64,000 bases of DNA, from positions 63,208,387-63,272,386 of the forward strand of contig CM067298.1 of assembly GCA_034231615.1 (NCBI GenBank). Direction: 5' to 3'. Shown piece by piece: positions 35,850 to 45,542 of this stretch. The first letter of the stretch is position 1. Each line of letters begins with the position of its first letter. The notes below the pieces were generated by a model, which searched no databases, was not told the DNA's origin, and was given only the letters and a program-made list of their open reading frames with translations. The DNA is from Meghimatium bilineatum (Eukaryota; Mollusca; Gastropoda; Stylommatophora; Philomycidae). The translations under genes were made by a program, and so were the position numbers.

Positions 35850-37200
35850 ACTCCGGTTGGCCACTTTGTGACCTGGACGTCCGAGGTCAGCACATCCGTT
35901 TTCGTCATTCCTTTATTTCGGGTTTGGTCCCTAGTCCGTGACAGTCTGTCTATCTGTCGCCGGGCACGCTGGTTTGTAGTGCCTCTTCGCCAAGACGCTT
36001 ATCGAGCGCGTCTGTCTTGCACGAGGTGTTCCACTATCTATGAACTCATCTCGAGCAGTTGGATATACTGTGCCTGTGCCCATCGGGTACTGAACCGTTT
36101 CTGTAGAAGAGTTGGACCCTGGCTCGTTCGCCCTCCTACCCGAGGCGTCGTTCACCGACATCGTGAACCCCTCGTCCAAGTTCGAGTCTCACACCACGCG
36201 TTTGAGAGCAAGGCGCTCTCGAGCTGAGCGACCTTGTCCCAATAGCGCATGAGCCCATCAGGTACTGAACCATTTCTCTCTGCAAGTGTGTTTCCGGTAT
36301 AGGAAAACTTGACAGTAGAGTTGGGCCAGGGCTAAATCTTTGACCCTTTTGTGCCTGAGCCCATCAGGTAGTGAAACCTTTCTCTCTGCAAGTGTATTTC
36401 CGGTATAGGAAAACTTGACAGTAGAGTTGGGCCAGGACTGCCATCGTTGTACCTTTCTTGCCTAAGCCCGTCGGGTTCGGAACAGTTTCTCTTCGCGAGC
36501 ATATTTCCGGTATAGGAAGACTCGACATTAGAGTTGGTTTAGGTCTTCTTGCTTTTTCCGCGCGGCCATGATTGGGTCTGGGTCTCTGCCTATAAGGATT
36601 ACAGGTAACTAGAAGCTCGGCTCGAGTTAACAGAGCTTATAGTTTCCCTATCCAAGGAACGTTTCACTTTTTATTTGCAGTTTGCGCTGCCCTCTAACAC
36701 TGTTCTGCCCTTTCATTGTGTCATTGTACTCATTTTGACATATATCTGTTTTATCCACCTTTTACGTTCCTTTTACATTGGCCGCCCCTCCAATGTTCTG
36801 ACTGGACTAACAGGCGTCACTGTATGTCGACAGTGTCTCTGTATGTGGTGATGCAGATGGTGTCGGAGATATTGTCTGTCTCTTATGCAGTCAAATCTCT
36901 TTCCATCTGCTTCCACCACATTCTCGGACACGATCCCCAAATAATTTGGTCAGAATCAGCTCGAGCTGCTGTTTTCTGTTACCAGGGTACACCGCGAGGA
37001 GGTACATTTGGGATCTTGGTTATCTGCTAACCCTGGGTCTGCCTAGAGCAATGCGTTCCCTTTGCACCCAAGATATCCATTTATATCCGCTCCCTTTGAC
37101 ATTATTTTATGTCGGGACAAATGGGTGCCCGCCCTGCCCATTTGCAGAGCTACCCCTTATACCGGTGGCTATCGGTCGCTTCCGTGTTCGCGCCTAGCGA
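35850..37200 (+). repeat. Dispersed ~1.2-kb repeat, copy 2
   Basis: Collinear with 22200-23460. ~106-bp tandem units carry gagcccatcaggta at 36251 and 36357, and a variant at 36463. The copy ends in ggttatctgctaaccctggg near 37016. Beyond the end of copy 1 it continues with tatgtcgggacaaatgggtg (near 37108), which recurs reverse-complemented at 54350-54480. Confidence 0.85.
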
Positions 37201-37462
37201 ACATCATGACCGCACGATCAACGTTTAAACTCCGCTCCCCTCCAGGAATATTCATCTTTACATAATAGAAAACACACAAGGAATTTTCTGCACATTTCAG
37301 TTATTAGTCATTCACTTAAAATAACACATAATACAATAATAAATAATCCTCAAGTGACGACTGTGCGAATAACGTTCAAACTTGCGCCATGTTGACACCG
37401 GAAGTTCTATGCAATTCATTTAGTGCATAGTTATGAATAAATTTAGCAATGAATAAGTGATG

Positions 37463-37706
37463 AAGGCAATCTTTTTTTTTTGCCACTTCATGAGACAAGC
37501 AGGTTTAGAGAACACAGTCACAAGAGGCAAAATTGAAGGCAACAGAGACAGAGGACGACAACGTGAGAAAATATTAGACAGTTTGACAGCATGGCATGGC
37601 AAGGAAACAACAACGACCTTGATACATAATACTCTGGAGACAGTACTGTGGAGAGCCATGACCGCCTACGCCAGCCGGAATTGCACCAGATGATGATGAT
37701 GACTCT
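37463..37706 (+). mobile_element. RTE-like LINE 3' fragment with GAT tail
   Basis: Starts in the aaggcaatctttttttttgc stretch of the family. It encodes CHFMRQAGLENTVTRGKIEG and REKILDSLTAWHGK, and ends in gatgatgatgatga. The frame is open to the end. TSD not resolved. Confidence 0.8.
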
Positions 37707-37849
37707 ATTCCTATCCAAGAAGATGATGACATCTATTGTTGCACGTGTCATTAGTCATAAAAGACCCTCGAAAGATTACAAGTAGGCGGCCACACATTTC
37801 GGCACCTCAAAAAAATTATGTTTATGACTAAATTTAACAATCAGGCGCC

Positions 37850-37972
<123 letters not shown>

Positions 37973-38045
37973 GTTTGTGTATATAATTTGTATTTTTTTG
38001 TTTTTAGATAATATATTTAACAATCACTTTATGTTTGTTGCATAG

Positions 38046-38323
38046 ATGGATTTTTTGAATATATATTCTCAAATAAATGGGGTGGAACTGTTTCTCTTCG
38101 GATGATTGGTGGTGAGCTCCTAGACCGTGTTCTGACGGCCTTGTACAGTCTGGAGACAGATAATCTAGTAAACAGCAAAGATATATACGCTTATCTTCAC
38201 AGCAGAATGAAATCTAAGAATGCTGGTAAAATTGTCAGTTTAGCAACCGATTCTATTAACGCCTTAGATGCAAAGAACAGCGCCTTTGAATGCCTACCCA
38301 AACCGTATGGATTTAACAAAGAC
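38046..38323 (+). CDS. Internal exon of an unidentified host gene
   Basis: The acceptor is tttgttgcatag and the donor is gac|gtaagat, both canonical. The exon is 278 bp, enters in phase with two bases completing a codon, and leaves at a codon end. It encodes 92 residues without a stop: GFFEYIFSNKWGGTVSLRMI, then GGELLDRVLTALYSLETDN, a SKDIYAYLHSRMKSKNAGK stretch and finally LPKPYGFNKD. Composition is that of an ordinary globular protein, unlike the surrounding repeats. The next plausible acceptor downstream in matching phase is at 45543. I do not recognise the family and give no function. Upstream exons were not found and may lie in the unassigned DNA or outside the window. Confidence 0.7.
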
Positions 38324-38518
38324 GTAAGATATTTAACAAAATATTGAACACATGTGTGTTTATTGTAACGTCCAAGTAACCTATTGTTAAGTGATGAGCC
38401 AATTCATGTTTGACACACACTATAGCCTGCTGTAGAGGATTGCAGCTAATAGCCTTCTGTGGGTATTCATTAAGTGAGTGGTCTAGCACAGACATCTAGA
38501 TATGAAATTTAAAAAAAT

Positions 38519-38531
38519 GGGGGGGGGGGGG
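38519..38531 (+). repeat. Poly-G tract (13 G)
   Basis: Uninterrupted run of 13 G within the inferred intron. Confidence 0.95.
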
Positions 38532-39144
38532 TCACATCAAAAGTCAATTGTTATACACCAAATAATAACAGGGATTTCATGTACAGTTTGTACACAGTTC
38601 GTCTCCAGAATATTCATTTGTGCTAATTTCACACCGTGTCACTCGTATTCGCTTATGCGGAAGATCAAATGTCGATTTCAGTGTGCAAAAGTTTCATGGA
38701 AAACTATTTATTTGCTAGATGCATATGTGATAATTAATTACAAACTGGAAATTCTGAAGGTAAGCCTCAAAGTGTGACGAATGCTTCGTCCTTGCTAATA
38801 TTTCTAGATTCCCATGAGTCAAATAATTTCCTCGGTGAATTTTCGAAATCTGATAGGCATATCTCGTTTTCTATAGCGAATTTTAGTCCTTGGAGATTAT
38901 ATCTTGAGCTGCGTTATTACGTGCTTTAAGCGATACTTCGGAAAGCATAATATTGCTCTTTTATAATAAACGGAGTTCAATTATGGAGATATACATATTA
39001 AGAGGGCTTTACATGTTTGCACATTTGCAGCATTTTGTTATCCGATCAGCAAATCTTCAACGGAACAGTGCATAAACCGTTAATTAATCTTTATTTCACT
39101 CCTAGCTCAATCATTTCAAGTGAAGTTGTTGATTAAGCACATCT

Positions 39145-39160
39145 ACCACATACCAGAACG
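39145..39160 (+). repeat. 16-bp target site duplication, left
   Basis: accacataccagaacg, identical to 41307-41322. It defines the 5' end of the LINE insertion at base 39161. Confidence 0.95.
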
Positions 39161-41306
39161 GATGAGGAGTTGGCGGACATGTTCAATAATAGCCTTCTAA
39201 AGGGCACAGTGAAAGAAGACTGGTTGCACAGCTATTTAGTTCTACTACCCAAACCTGGGAAGGACCACACCAGGATACAAGGCTACAGAATAATAACAAT
39301 ACAGAATACGATTGGCAAGCTTTTGGAAAAAATTGTGGCCCGGAAGGTATCGTGTTATCTTGAAAGAAATAAGTGTTTACCAACATTGTTAGGAGGATAT
39401 CGTCCAGGAAAGAAGACATGGCAGAATGCAGCCATATTTGCGCAGGGTGTTTTTGAGGGGTTCGATTCGCGCATGGGGACATATGCGGTCGCAATAGACC
39501 TTGAGGATGCGTACAATAGGGTGTCCTTGGATATCTTGATGCACCAGCTGTTAAATCTAGCAGTTAATCCTTTTGTCGTGCGTTGGGTTGGCGCCGCCCT
39601 GATGCACAGGGTTGTAGTCTTTAAGTGTGGTAACTGGATATATGCACTAACGGTTATTAGCTCTGTTCTGCCACAGGGATCGCCTCTATCTCCTGTACTT
39701 TTCAATGTATACACAGTACATATCGCTGGCAATCAAATCACAGGTGTTGGCAGAACGATGTCATATGCCGATGATATCATGATGTATAGACAGGGCAGAA
39801 ATCGAGAAGAGTGCGTCGTGGAACTACATAAGGAACTGGACAGACTGATAAATTGGTATCGAGATACGGGAGCAGTGGTTAATCCGTCTAAGTGCATTCG
39901 TGACGTGGTTATCCTTGAACAATAACATGGTAAAGACACCCATGCCACAAGTTTCGTTGTCTGGGAAAAGTTTAGAAAGAACTAGCACGATGAGATATCT
40001 GGGTGTGTTTTTTGACAGAAGCCTGAGTTTCAGGGAACATGTTGACCACATTATCATAAGGGCATGCAAAGGCTTAGCAACAATGAATGTTATGGTTGCT
40101 GCGCAGTGTGAGCAAAGATTGTTATTTCTTTTGTACCAGGGTTTGGTTGTGGCTGTGGTGGAATATGCACTGGCAATTCTGACTCTTAGCCAAACTCAGA
40201 TCGAAAGACTGGATAGAGTCCAGAATGCAGCAATTCGTATCATTCTGGGATGCACAAGAGAAACATCGACAAGAGCTATGCGATACCTACTTGACTGCGC
40301 AACAGCTGAGCATAGATTACAGTATTGCCGTGCACGGGCGTACCTTCAAATACATGCAGATAAGGAACACCCGTTGCATTCCGAAATACAGAAAGTTAAA
40401 GGCAGCATACTCAAGAGAGGAAGGTCGTGGATGGGACGTGCTGAGGATGTAATACAAAGCGTGTGCAGATTACAGGATGTGGCAGCAGGTGCGGAATGGA
40501 TAGATCTACCCACAGATTTCGAAACTTGTTTGAGAGTAGTAATATCACTTAGCAGGGAATGCAGAGAATGGTGTCCCACAGCTGTGGAGAAAGAAGTGCA
40601 AGCTTTAATCAGTGAGAATACCAAAGAGGGGGATGTGATTATATACACTGAAGGATTTGTAATTAGGCATGTTCGCAGTGCTTGGGCTTTTACAGCTCAG
40701 AGCGCAGGTAAAACGATTAAGGAGGAAAATGGTGCATTTTCGGTCATTACGAGTAGTATGACCATGGAGACTATGGCGGTGACCAAGGCATTTGAGTGGC
40801 TACGCACACAGAAGGTAACGCAGGTCTGCATCTTGAGTGACTCTATGAGTATGATTAAGAAGGTACAAGTGGGTCTCGTTCGCGAACAGTGGATTGAGGC
40901 CTCTAGAAAGGCGAGCTTGAAAGTGCTTACATTTATTTTCCTGCCGGGACATGTGGGCGTTCGAGGCAATGAAAGAGCAGATCAACTGGCATCGTGCGCG
41001 AATGTTGCACAGGGCGATGGGGCAATGGATCGCGCTGACGTATTGAACTCCTCAAGAGATATAACACGCGAGAGTGAGACTAATGTGGATGATGATTCCG
41101 TTTCAATGGCTAGGATTAAAGATCAGGGATTGAAACACGGTGTTGCTAGTGGTGAACATTTTGGAGGACGCAGAAGAATGATGGTCAACCAGAATAGGAC
41201 CGGTACTGTCAGCAGAAGTGTGATGGTGGATACACGCAAGGAGAGATTGGAGCAACTAGGGGTGTGTCCAGTTTGCAGTGATGATGATCCGACGACTAAC
41301 TAACTA
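39161..41306 (+). mobile_element. Non-LTR retrotransposon (RT + RNase H), 5'-truncated, frameshifted
   Basis: The first frame (to 39925) is the RT: YLVLLPKPGKD, YRIITIQNTIGKLLEKI, YAVAIDLEDAYNRV (motif A), VLPQGSPLSPVLFNVY (motif B) and MSYADDIMMYR (YADD). A shift at about 39895-39920 moves coding to the second frame (to 41303): MRYLGVFFDRSLSF thumb, LDRVQNAAIRIILGC, then RNase H with IIYTEGFV, METMAVTKAFEWL, ILSDSMSMIKK and PGHVGVRGNERADQLA. It ends with CPVCSDDDP. The first RNase H acidic residue is Glu (TEG) instead of the usual Asp. The endonuclease is absent. The 3' end is a (ctaa)n tail and a perfect 16-bp TSD flanks the 2146-bp insert. Layout fits the RNase H-bearing I/Jockey-related LINEs. 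Confidence 0.95.
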
Positions 41307-41322
41307 ACCACATACCAGAACG
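41307..41322 (+). repeat. 16-bp target site duplication, right
   Basis: Second copy of accacataccagaacg, directly after the (ctaa)n tail. Confidence 0.95.
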
Positions 41323-41927
41323 TTGTTTGAATTGATGTGCCCTGTTTAAGGCCTACCGACAGTCAAGGCCTACGAGAAGAATCAAAACAAGGCTTCATAT
41401 GTTAAGTATAGATTATTTCCGTCTGTTTGGTTGGTCGGCAATGGCCATACACAGTATATACATAGTGCCCAACGAAAATCACGAACGTAATGAAAATCGT
41501 CACATATGAAGGATTGTTGTCATTCTGCTAGTAGGTCGTTACCGTCGCTAGCCACTAGTTAGCTAAATCCAAAGAATGTATTATATTGTGGTAAACGCTC
41601 TAAGAATTATTTTCCAATGTCTTATGTAACCTTGCTTGCGTGTATATATTATATATGTTTGTTACATATCATTGCCACTGCTTGTCGTTCCACTCTATAT
41701 CAGTGTGTGTTTGTTACAAGAACAGTGTGTATAATGTGTGCGTTCTTGTCTGCGTCCGACTCTGTATAGATTCCATAGTGTCTATAAACAGTTGTGTTGA
41801 AATTACGGAGATCGATTGTTTATATGTGTTTGGGTATGAATTGGATAACATAGTAAATGTTCTGTATTAGAGGCGATGTTGTTAATTTTAAGGATGTGAT
41901 TCGCATTTATTTGTCACTTATTAGTGT
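41323..41927. other. Unassigned intronic DNA
   Basis: No supported gene. The 3' terminus of the hAT remnant should lie here; tagaggcgatg near 41869 resembles the 5' terminal tagaggtgttt only weakly. Confidence 0.35.
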
Positions 41928-43442
41928 TTACATATGTGTTTGTTTGCTTTTGCTATCAAATAACCAGCACACATGTTCGTGTGGCGTAGGCTGGGAGTGT
42001 GAATACATTACGTGCATCACTTCTACCACGTTCGGAGAAGAAGCACAGCTTGATCGAGGATCCAGTAGTGTGGCACAGGTGTAAATTCTTTTAGATTCAA
42101 TGTCAAAAAATCTGCTTCTAACAGCTTCACGCAGGGCTGCTTTCATAGTTTTGATCCCGGCATCACTACCTTCTTTCTGGAGAAAAGCCATGAGTGTTTT
42201 CACTAATGGGAACACAATTGATATTGATGCCTGAGCTGCACTTATTTCACTTGTGAATTCTTCAAATGGTGCCAAAGTAGCTACCACATTCTCCGTGACT
42301 GCCTACTGCTGTGCCGTTAGCCTATTTACCGAATCAATTTCAATACAGTACATGCTGATGCGGCGCCGTTGTTCAAACAGATGTCGTAGCATATAGAATG
42401 TTGAGTTCCATCGTGTTGTCACGTCCTGGATAAGCTTATGTTGTGGTAGGTTTAATTAATTTGGAGATCATGCAAACGACTGGTTGCTGAAGAAGAGTAT
42501 TTGAAATGTCCTACCAGTTTTCTACCAGTATTGATGATGTCAGCAACATACTTTACACTCGAAAAGACCATCACGCACACACAGCTGTAGTGTGTGTGCA
42601 AAACATCCAACACTTGAATAGCTGCCATCACGAAAGCATTTGACAATGTTGAATGCATTGTCTCTCACAACAACATGGTACCTCTCACGTGCAATTGACC
42701 ACTCATTCAGCATCATTTCAAAATGTGCAAGCATGTGTGTGGCCGTATGATGTTCATTAAATGCAGTACAATGGAAGACTACATTGCGGTGAACGAAGGA
42801 GTCTGTTAACCAATGGCCAGTGATGCCCATAAATGACTGAGTTGTGTGTTCAGCTGTCCGCGTATCTGTTGTGAATGATATGTAATCAGTTTCAGATATC
42901 ATTGCTGCAATTTTTACATTCAGACGTTTACACATGTCAGGAATGACATGTTCAGCAATGTACTTTCTTGAAGGCAACTGATACTTTTTCTCCATTGTAT
43001 GCATCAACTATCTGAAACCTGGTCGTTCCAATACTTACAAATCGTCCATATCTATGGCTATCATTCGGGCTACGGCAGCATGAATACGTTTAGCATTGGG
43101 ACTGTTGATGTCCCAAATTTTAGTCCGGTCCCATGCCTGCACAATTGATTTCTTGGTACCGCTGCTTGCTTTGTGCAAACACGGTCCCAGATTCATCATA
43201 GATGTGGTCGCCAATAATCTGGCCTCCAGTGATAATTTCTTTTCAATCATTTCGTCATAGATTTACCTGTGTATCGATCGCAAATGGGTCTGCATTGATG
43301 ATATTGAGAAGTCTGTGGTGTGATCTGATCGTCCACTAGATAACTGTTTGTCACACAACTTACATATTACCTTCGCTGAATCATCGTCTTTAACCTTAAA
43401 ATAATACAAAACGGCGCTGTATGACTTAGATTTTGATACCAT
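41928..43442 (-). pseudogene. hAT (ZBED-like) transposase remnant
   Basis: Minus-strand order from 43442: MVSKSKSYSAVLYYFKVKDD, CKLCDKQLSSG and HLRSIHR, which is a BED zinc finger (C-x2-C...H-x4-H). Then (43250-43035) LLATTSMMNLGPCLHKASSG and an IKIWDINS-like stretch. Then (43007-42540) ISFTTDTRTAEHTTQSFMG, ITGHWLTDSFV, VVRDNAFNIVKCF and VGCFAHTLQLCVRDGL, the hAT catalytic core (TTD, DNA.N, CAH.L.L). Finally (42287-41928) TCATLLDPRSSCAS, the start of the dimerisation domain. The frame is broken by stops between blocks. One break, at cacag|gtaaatc after the zinc finger, would also serve as a splice donor. Confidence 0.85.
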
Positions 43443-43674
43443 TTTATCTTATCGGCAAGGCCAAAGAAATATACGACAATACGAAATATTCAAGTCCCAC
43501 AAAATCATGAAGTAATGCACCATTAACATTCAAAATGAGTGTTTATTTCTTAAAATTCTTATTTACATCAAAGATAAATAGTAAACCGGAAGTGCTACTG
43601 TGCTTGGCCTCATGAAACATGCACAGAAAATTCACGCGACTAGGCAACACTAATCTGGCCTAATTCCGGCAAAA

Positions 43675-43775
43675 TTGGACTGGGCCGGAGCCGAAGCCGT
43701 GTTTGTAAAAATGGCCGGATTCTGGATTTGCCGAAACCGGAGCCGAAATCCTAAAAAACACCTCTAGTTTAGACA
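43675..43775 (-). repeat. hAT 5' terminal/subterminal region
   Basis: The minus strand begins tagaggtgttttttaggatt, then repeats cggctccgg/ttcggc units. This is a common hAT terminus followed by GC-rich subterminal hexamer repeats. The matching 3' terminus and 8-bp TSD were not found. Confidence 0.6.
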
Positions 43776-43789
43776 TCAAAACGTGAATT

Positions 43790-44099
43790 GTGAAGGGAAC
43801 TCATAATCATGATCACTATGTTGAGACCGTGTGATCGAAAGATGCAATCTCTTATGGTTATTCCACCACATAATATCTATCTATCTGTAAGACCAGTTTA
43901 AGGTCGCCTTTCGTAAGGGTGCTAAATCAAAATAAACGAAAACAATACAATATTAATTGTAACATGACTAGTGTATACGTTGCAATGAACAATATATCTC
44001 ATATAACTAGCATTAACATGCGTAAAATGACAACACATATATCAACACAATCCGCATTTCAAAATTAATGAGAATAACAATATATAAAAAGTGTCAGTA
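43790..44099. other. Unassigned intronic DNA
   Basis: No supported feature. Confidence 0.35.
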
Positions 44100-44330
44100 C
44101 AGTGTGCCTCCTCAATTATTTGAGATATATTCAAGGCACCGCAGTGGCATGGCAGTGATGAGTTTGCGAATGGGACATTGGAGTGTTTCCTGATACTGAA
44201 GTACCAGAGCAGTTAATTCAGCGTTTCAAGAGATGACTGATATTGCTCAGCCCAAGCTCGTCCCAAATATTTCCTATCAGATTAATGTCAGGACTATTTG
44301 CAGGACATTCTAATGTTGACTACCGCTTGT
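44100..44330 (-). pseudogene. Tc1 transposase C-terminal remnant
   Basis: The minus strand reads ECPANSPDINLIGNIWDELG, then after a frameshift CPIRKLITAMPLRCLEYI and a stop. The Tc1 C-terminus has WPARSPDLNPIEHLWD-LG ... CRxLIxSMPRRCxAVI. The catalytic Glu of PIE is replaced (LIGNIWD). Confidence 0.8.
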
Positions 44331-45035
44331 CCTAATAGATTATTTTCCTATGACAATCTCTGTTTTTTTTCTGAAAGCTCGGAATATCGAATTATTAACA
44401 ATTTAACTTCGTGCATTTCAGAATTAATACTTTAAATTCTACACAGGCTATATCATTGCGTATTTCAGTTTCGGCACTGTGTATAACTATTTATTTAAAG
44501 CGTGCTGAATGTTGAAATGTTTATGTTTGATTCGTGAAAATAAGAACAATTTTTTTTCAATATTGGTACAACATTTATTGGCACATATTTCTAACGGTCA
44601 TTGAACTGGCTGCCAGTCACGTCAAGTGGTCGTAGACAGATTTATTGTCCGATGATAGTGATGCTTCATTTTCGTAGTAGTTGTATACTGTCTTATTTAA
44701 TTTAATTGTTGAGATATCTAATGCTATACTTTACTAAAAAAATAATAATTGTATAACTATATAATAATCATAATGAAATGATCACAATGAAAATAATACA
44801 ACACATATTAGACACATAATGTCATGAAGTTCAAGATAGTTTTCAAGCAGAACAAGAGACCACCCATTCAACATGAGGAACACATTGAGAAATGTAGAGA
44901 ATACAGCTTAGGGATAAATGTTCCAGTGTAGGGTAACAACCCTAAACTGGACGTAAGTGGCTGGAGTAACACAGGGCAAATACCATGATAAACAAAAATA
45001 GGTAGAAGTGTTACCAAAATAAGTCATAAAACAAT
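44331..45035. other. Unassigned intronic DNA
   Basis: AT-rich with no supported feature. Confidence 0.35.
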
Positions 45036-45039
45036 CTAA

Positions 45040-45160
45040 TAACGCGATACAGAGACAAACGACGTTTCGACTAAAAAGCCTTCATCCGGGCAAACAAAAG
45101 ACAACAGTACAACGAATCTTACATGGAGACAAAAAAGGTTATGTCGGGGAGGAAAAAAAG
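45040..45160 (-). repeat. Possible Penelope-like element end with hammerhead-like core
   Basis: The minus strand has cggatgaaggc, a small loop, then gtcgaaacgtcg. The hammerhead core is CTGATGA-stem II-GAAA-stem III, so the first box differs at one base. Upstream on the same strand ccgacata could form most of stem III with acgtcg. Stem I pairing is poor. No Penelope RT is present. Confidence 0.3.
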
Positions 45161-45360
45161 GGAGAGATAGTGAATAGGTAACGAAGGAAGAAAAGATGGA
45201 GCAGCATAGCAGGGAAGAAGGTGGTATAGGGAGAAGGTAGTGGTAATCGAGGAGGAGAAAGTGCACAGAAGTAGGTAGGAGTGAAAATAGATACGATGTG
45301 ATGACAAGTAAGATAAATAATGATAAATAAAGATACATATTTGAGGTAAGTCCTTACTGG

Positions 45361-45369
45361 GAACATATA

Positions 45370-45442
<73 letters not shown>
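45361..45442. repeat. (AT)n microsatellite, ~82 bp
   Basis: Pure TA tract 100 bp upstream of the terminal exon's acceptor. Confidence 0.98.
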
Positions 45443-45444
<2 letters not shown>

Positions 45445-45542
45445 CCTTATTGTAATTGTTTTTGTTCTAAAAGATTACTTAGTAATAAATTGTCACACCA
45501 TTTTTAATGAGAAATTTGATTATAGGATTTTGTATTCCACAG

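Larger units (their letters stand above)
38324..45542 (+). other. Inferred 7.2-kb intron of the host gene
   Basis: Runs from the gtaaga donor to the ttgtattccacag acceptor. It contains a poly-G tract, an RNase H LINE, a hAT remnant, a Tc1 remnant and an (AT)n tract. Further small exons inside it cannot be excluded. Confidence 0.55.

Noticed and set aside
39170-41303. Functional reverse transcriptase gene
   Set aside because: The element lacks its endonuclease and 5' end, has a frameshift between RT and RNase H, and carries Glu at the first RNase H acidic site.
41860-41890. 3' terminus of the hAT remnant at tagaggcgatg
   Set aside because: Only six bases match the 5' terminus before divergence, and no 8-bp TSD pairs with the other end.
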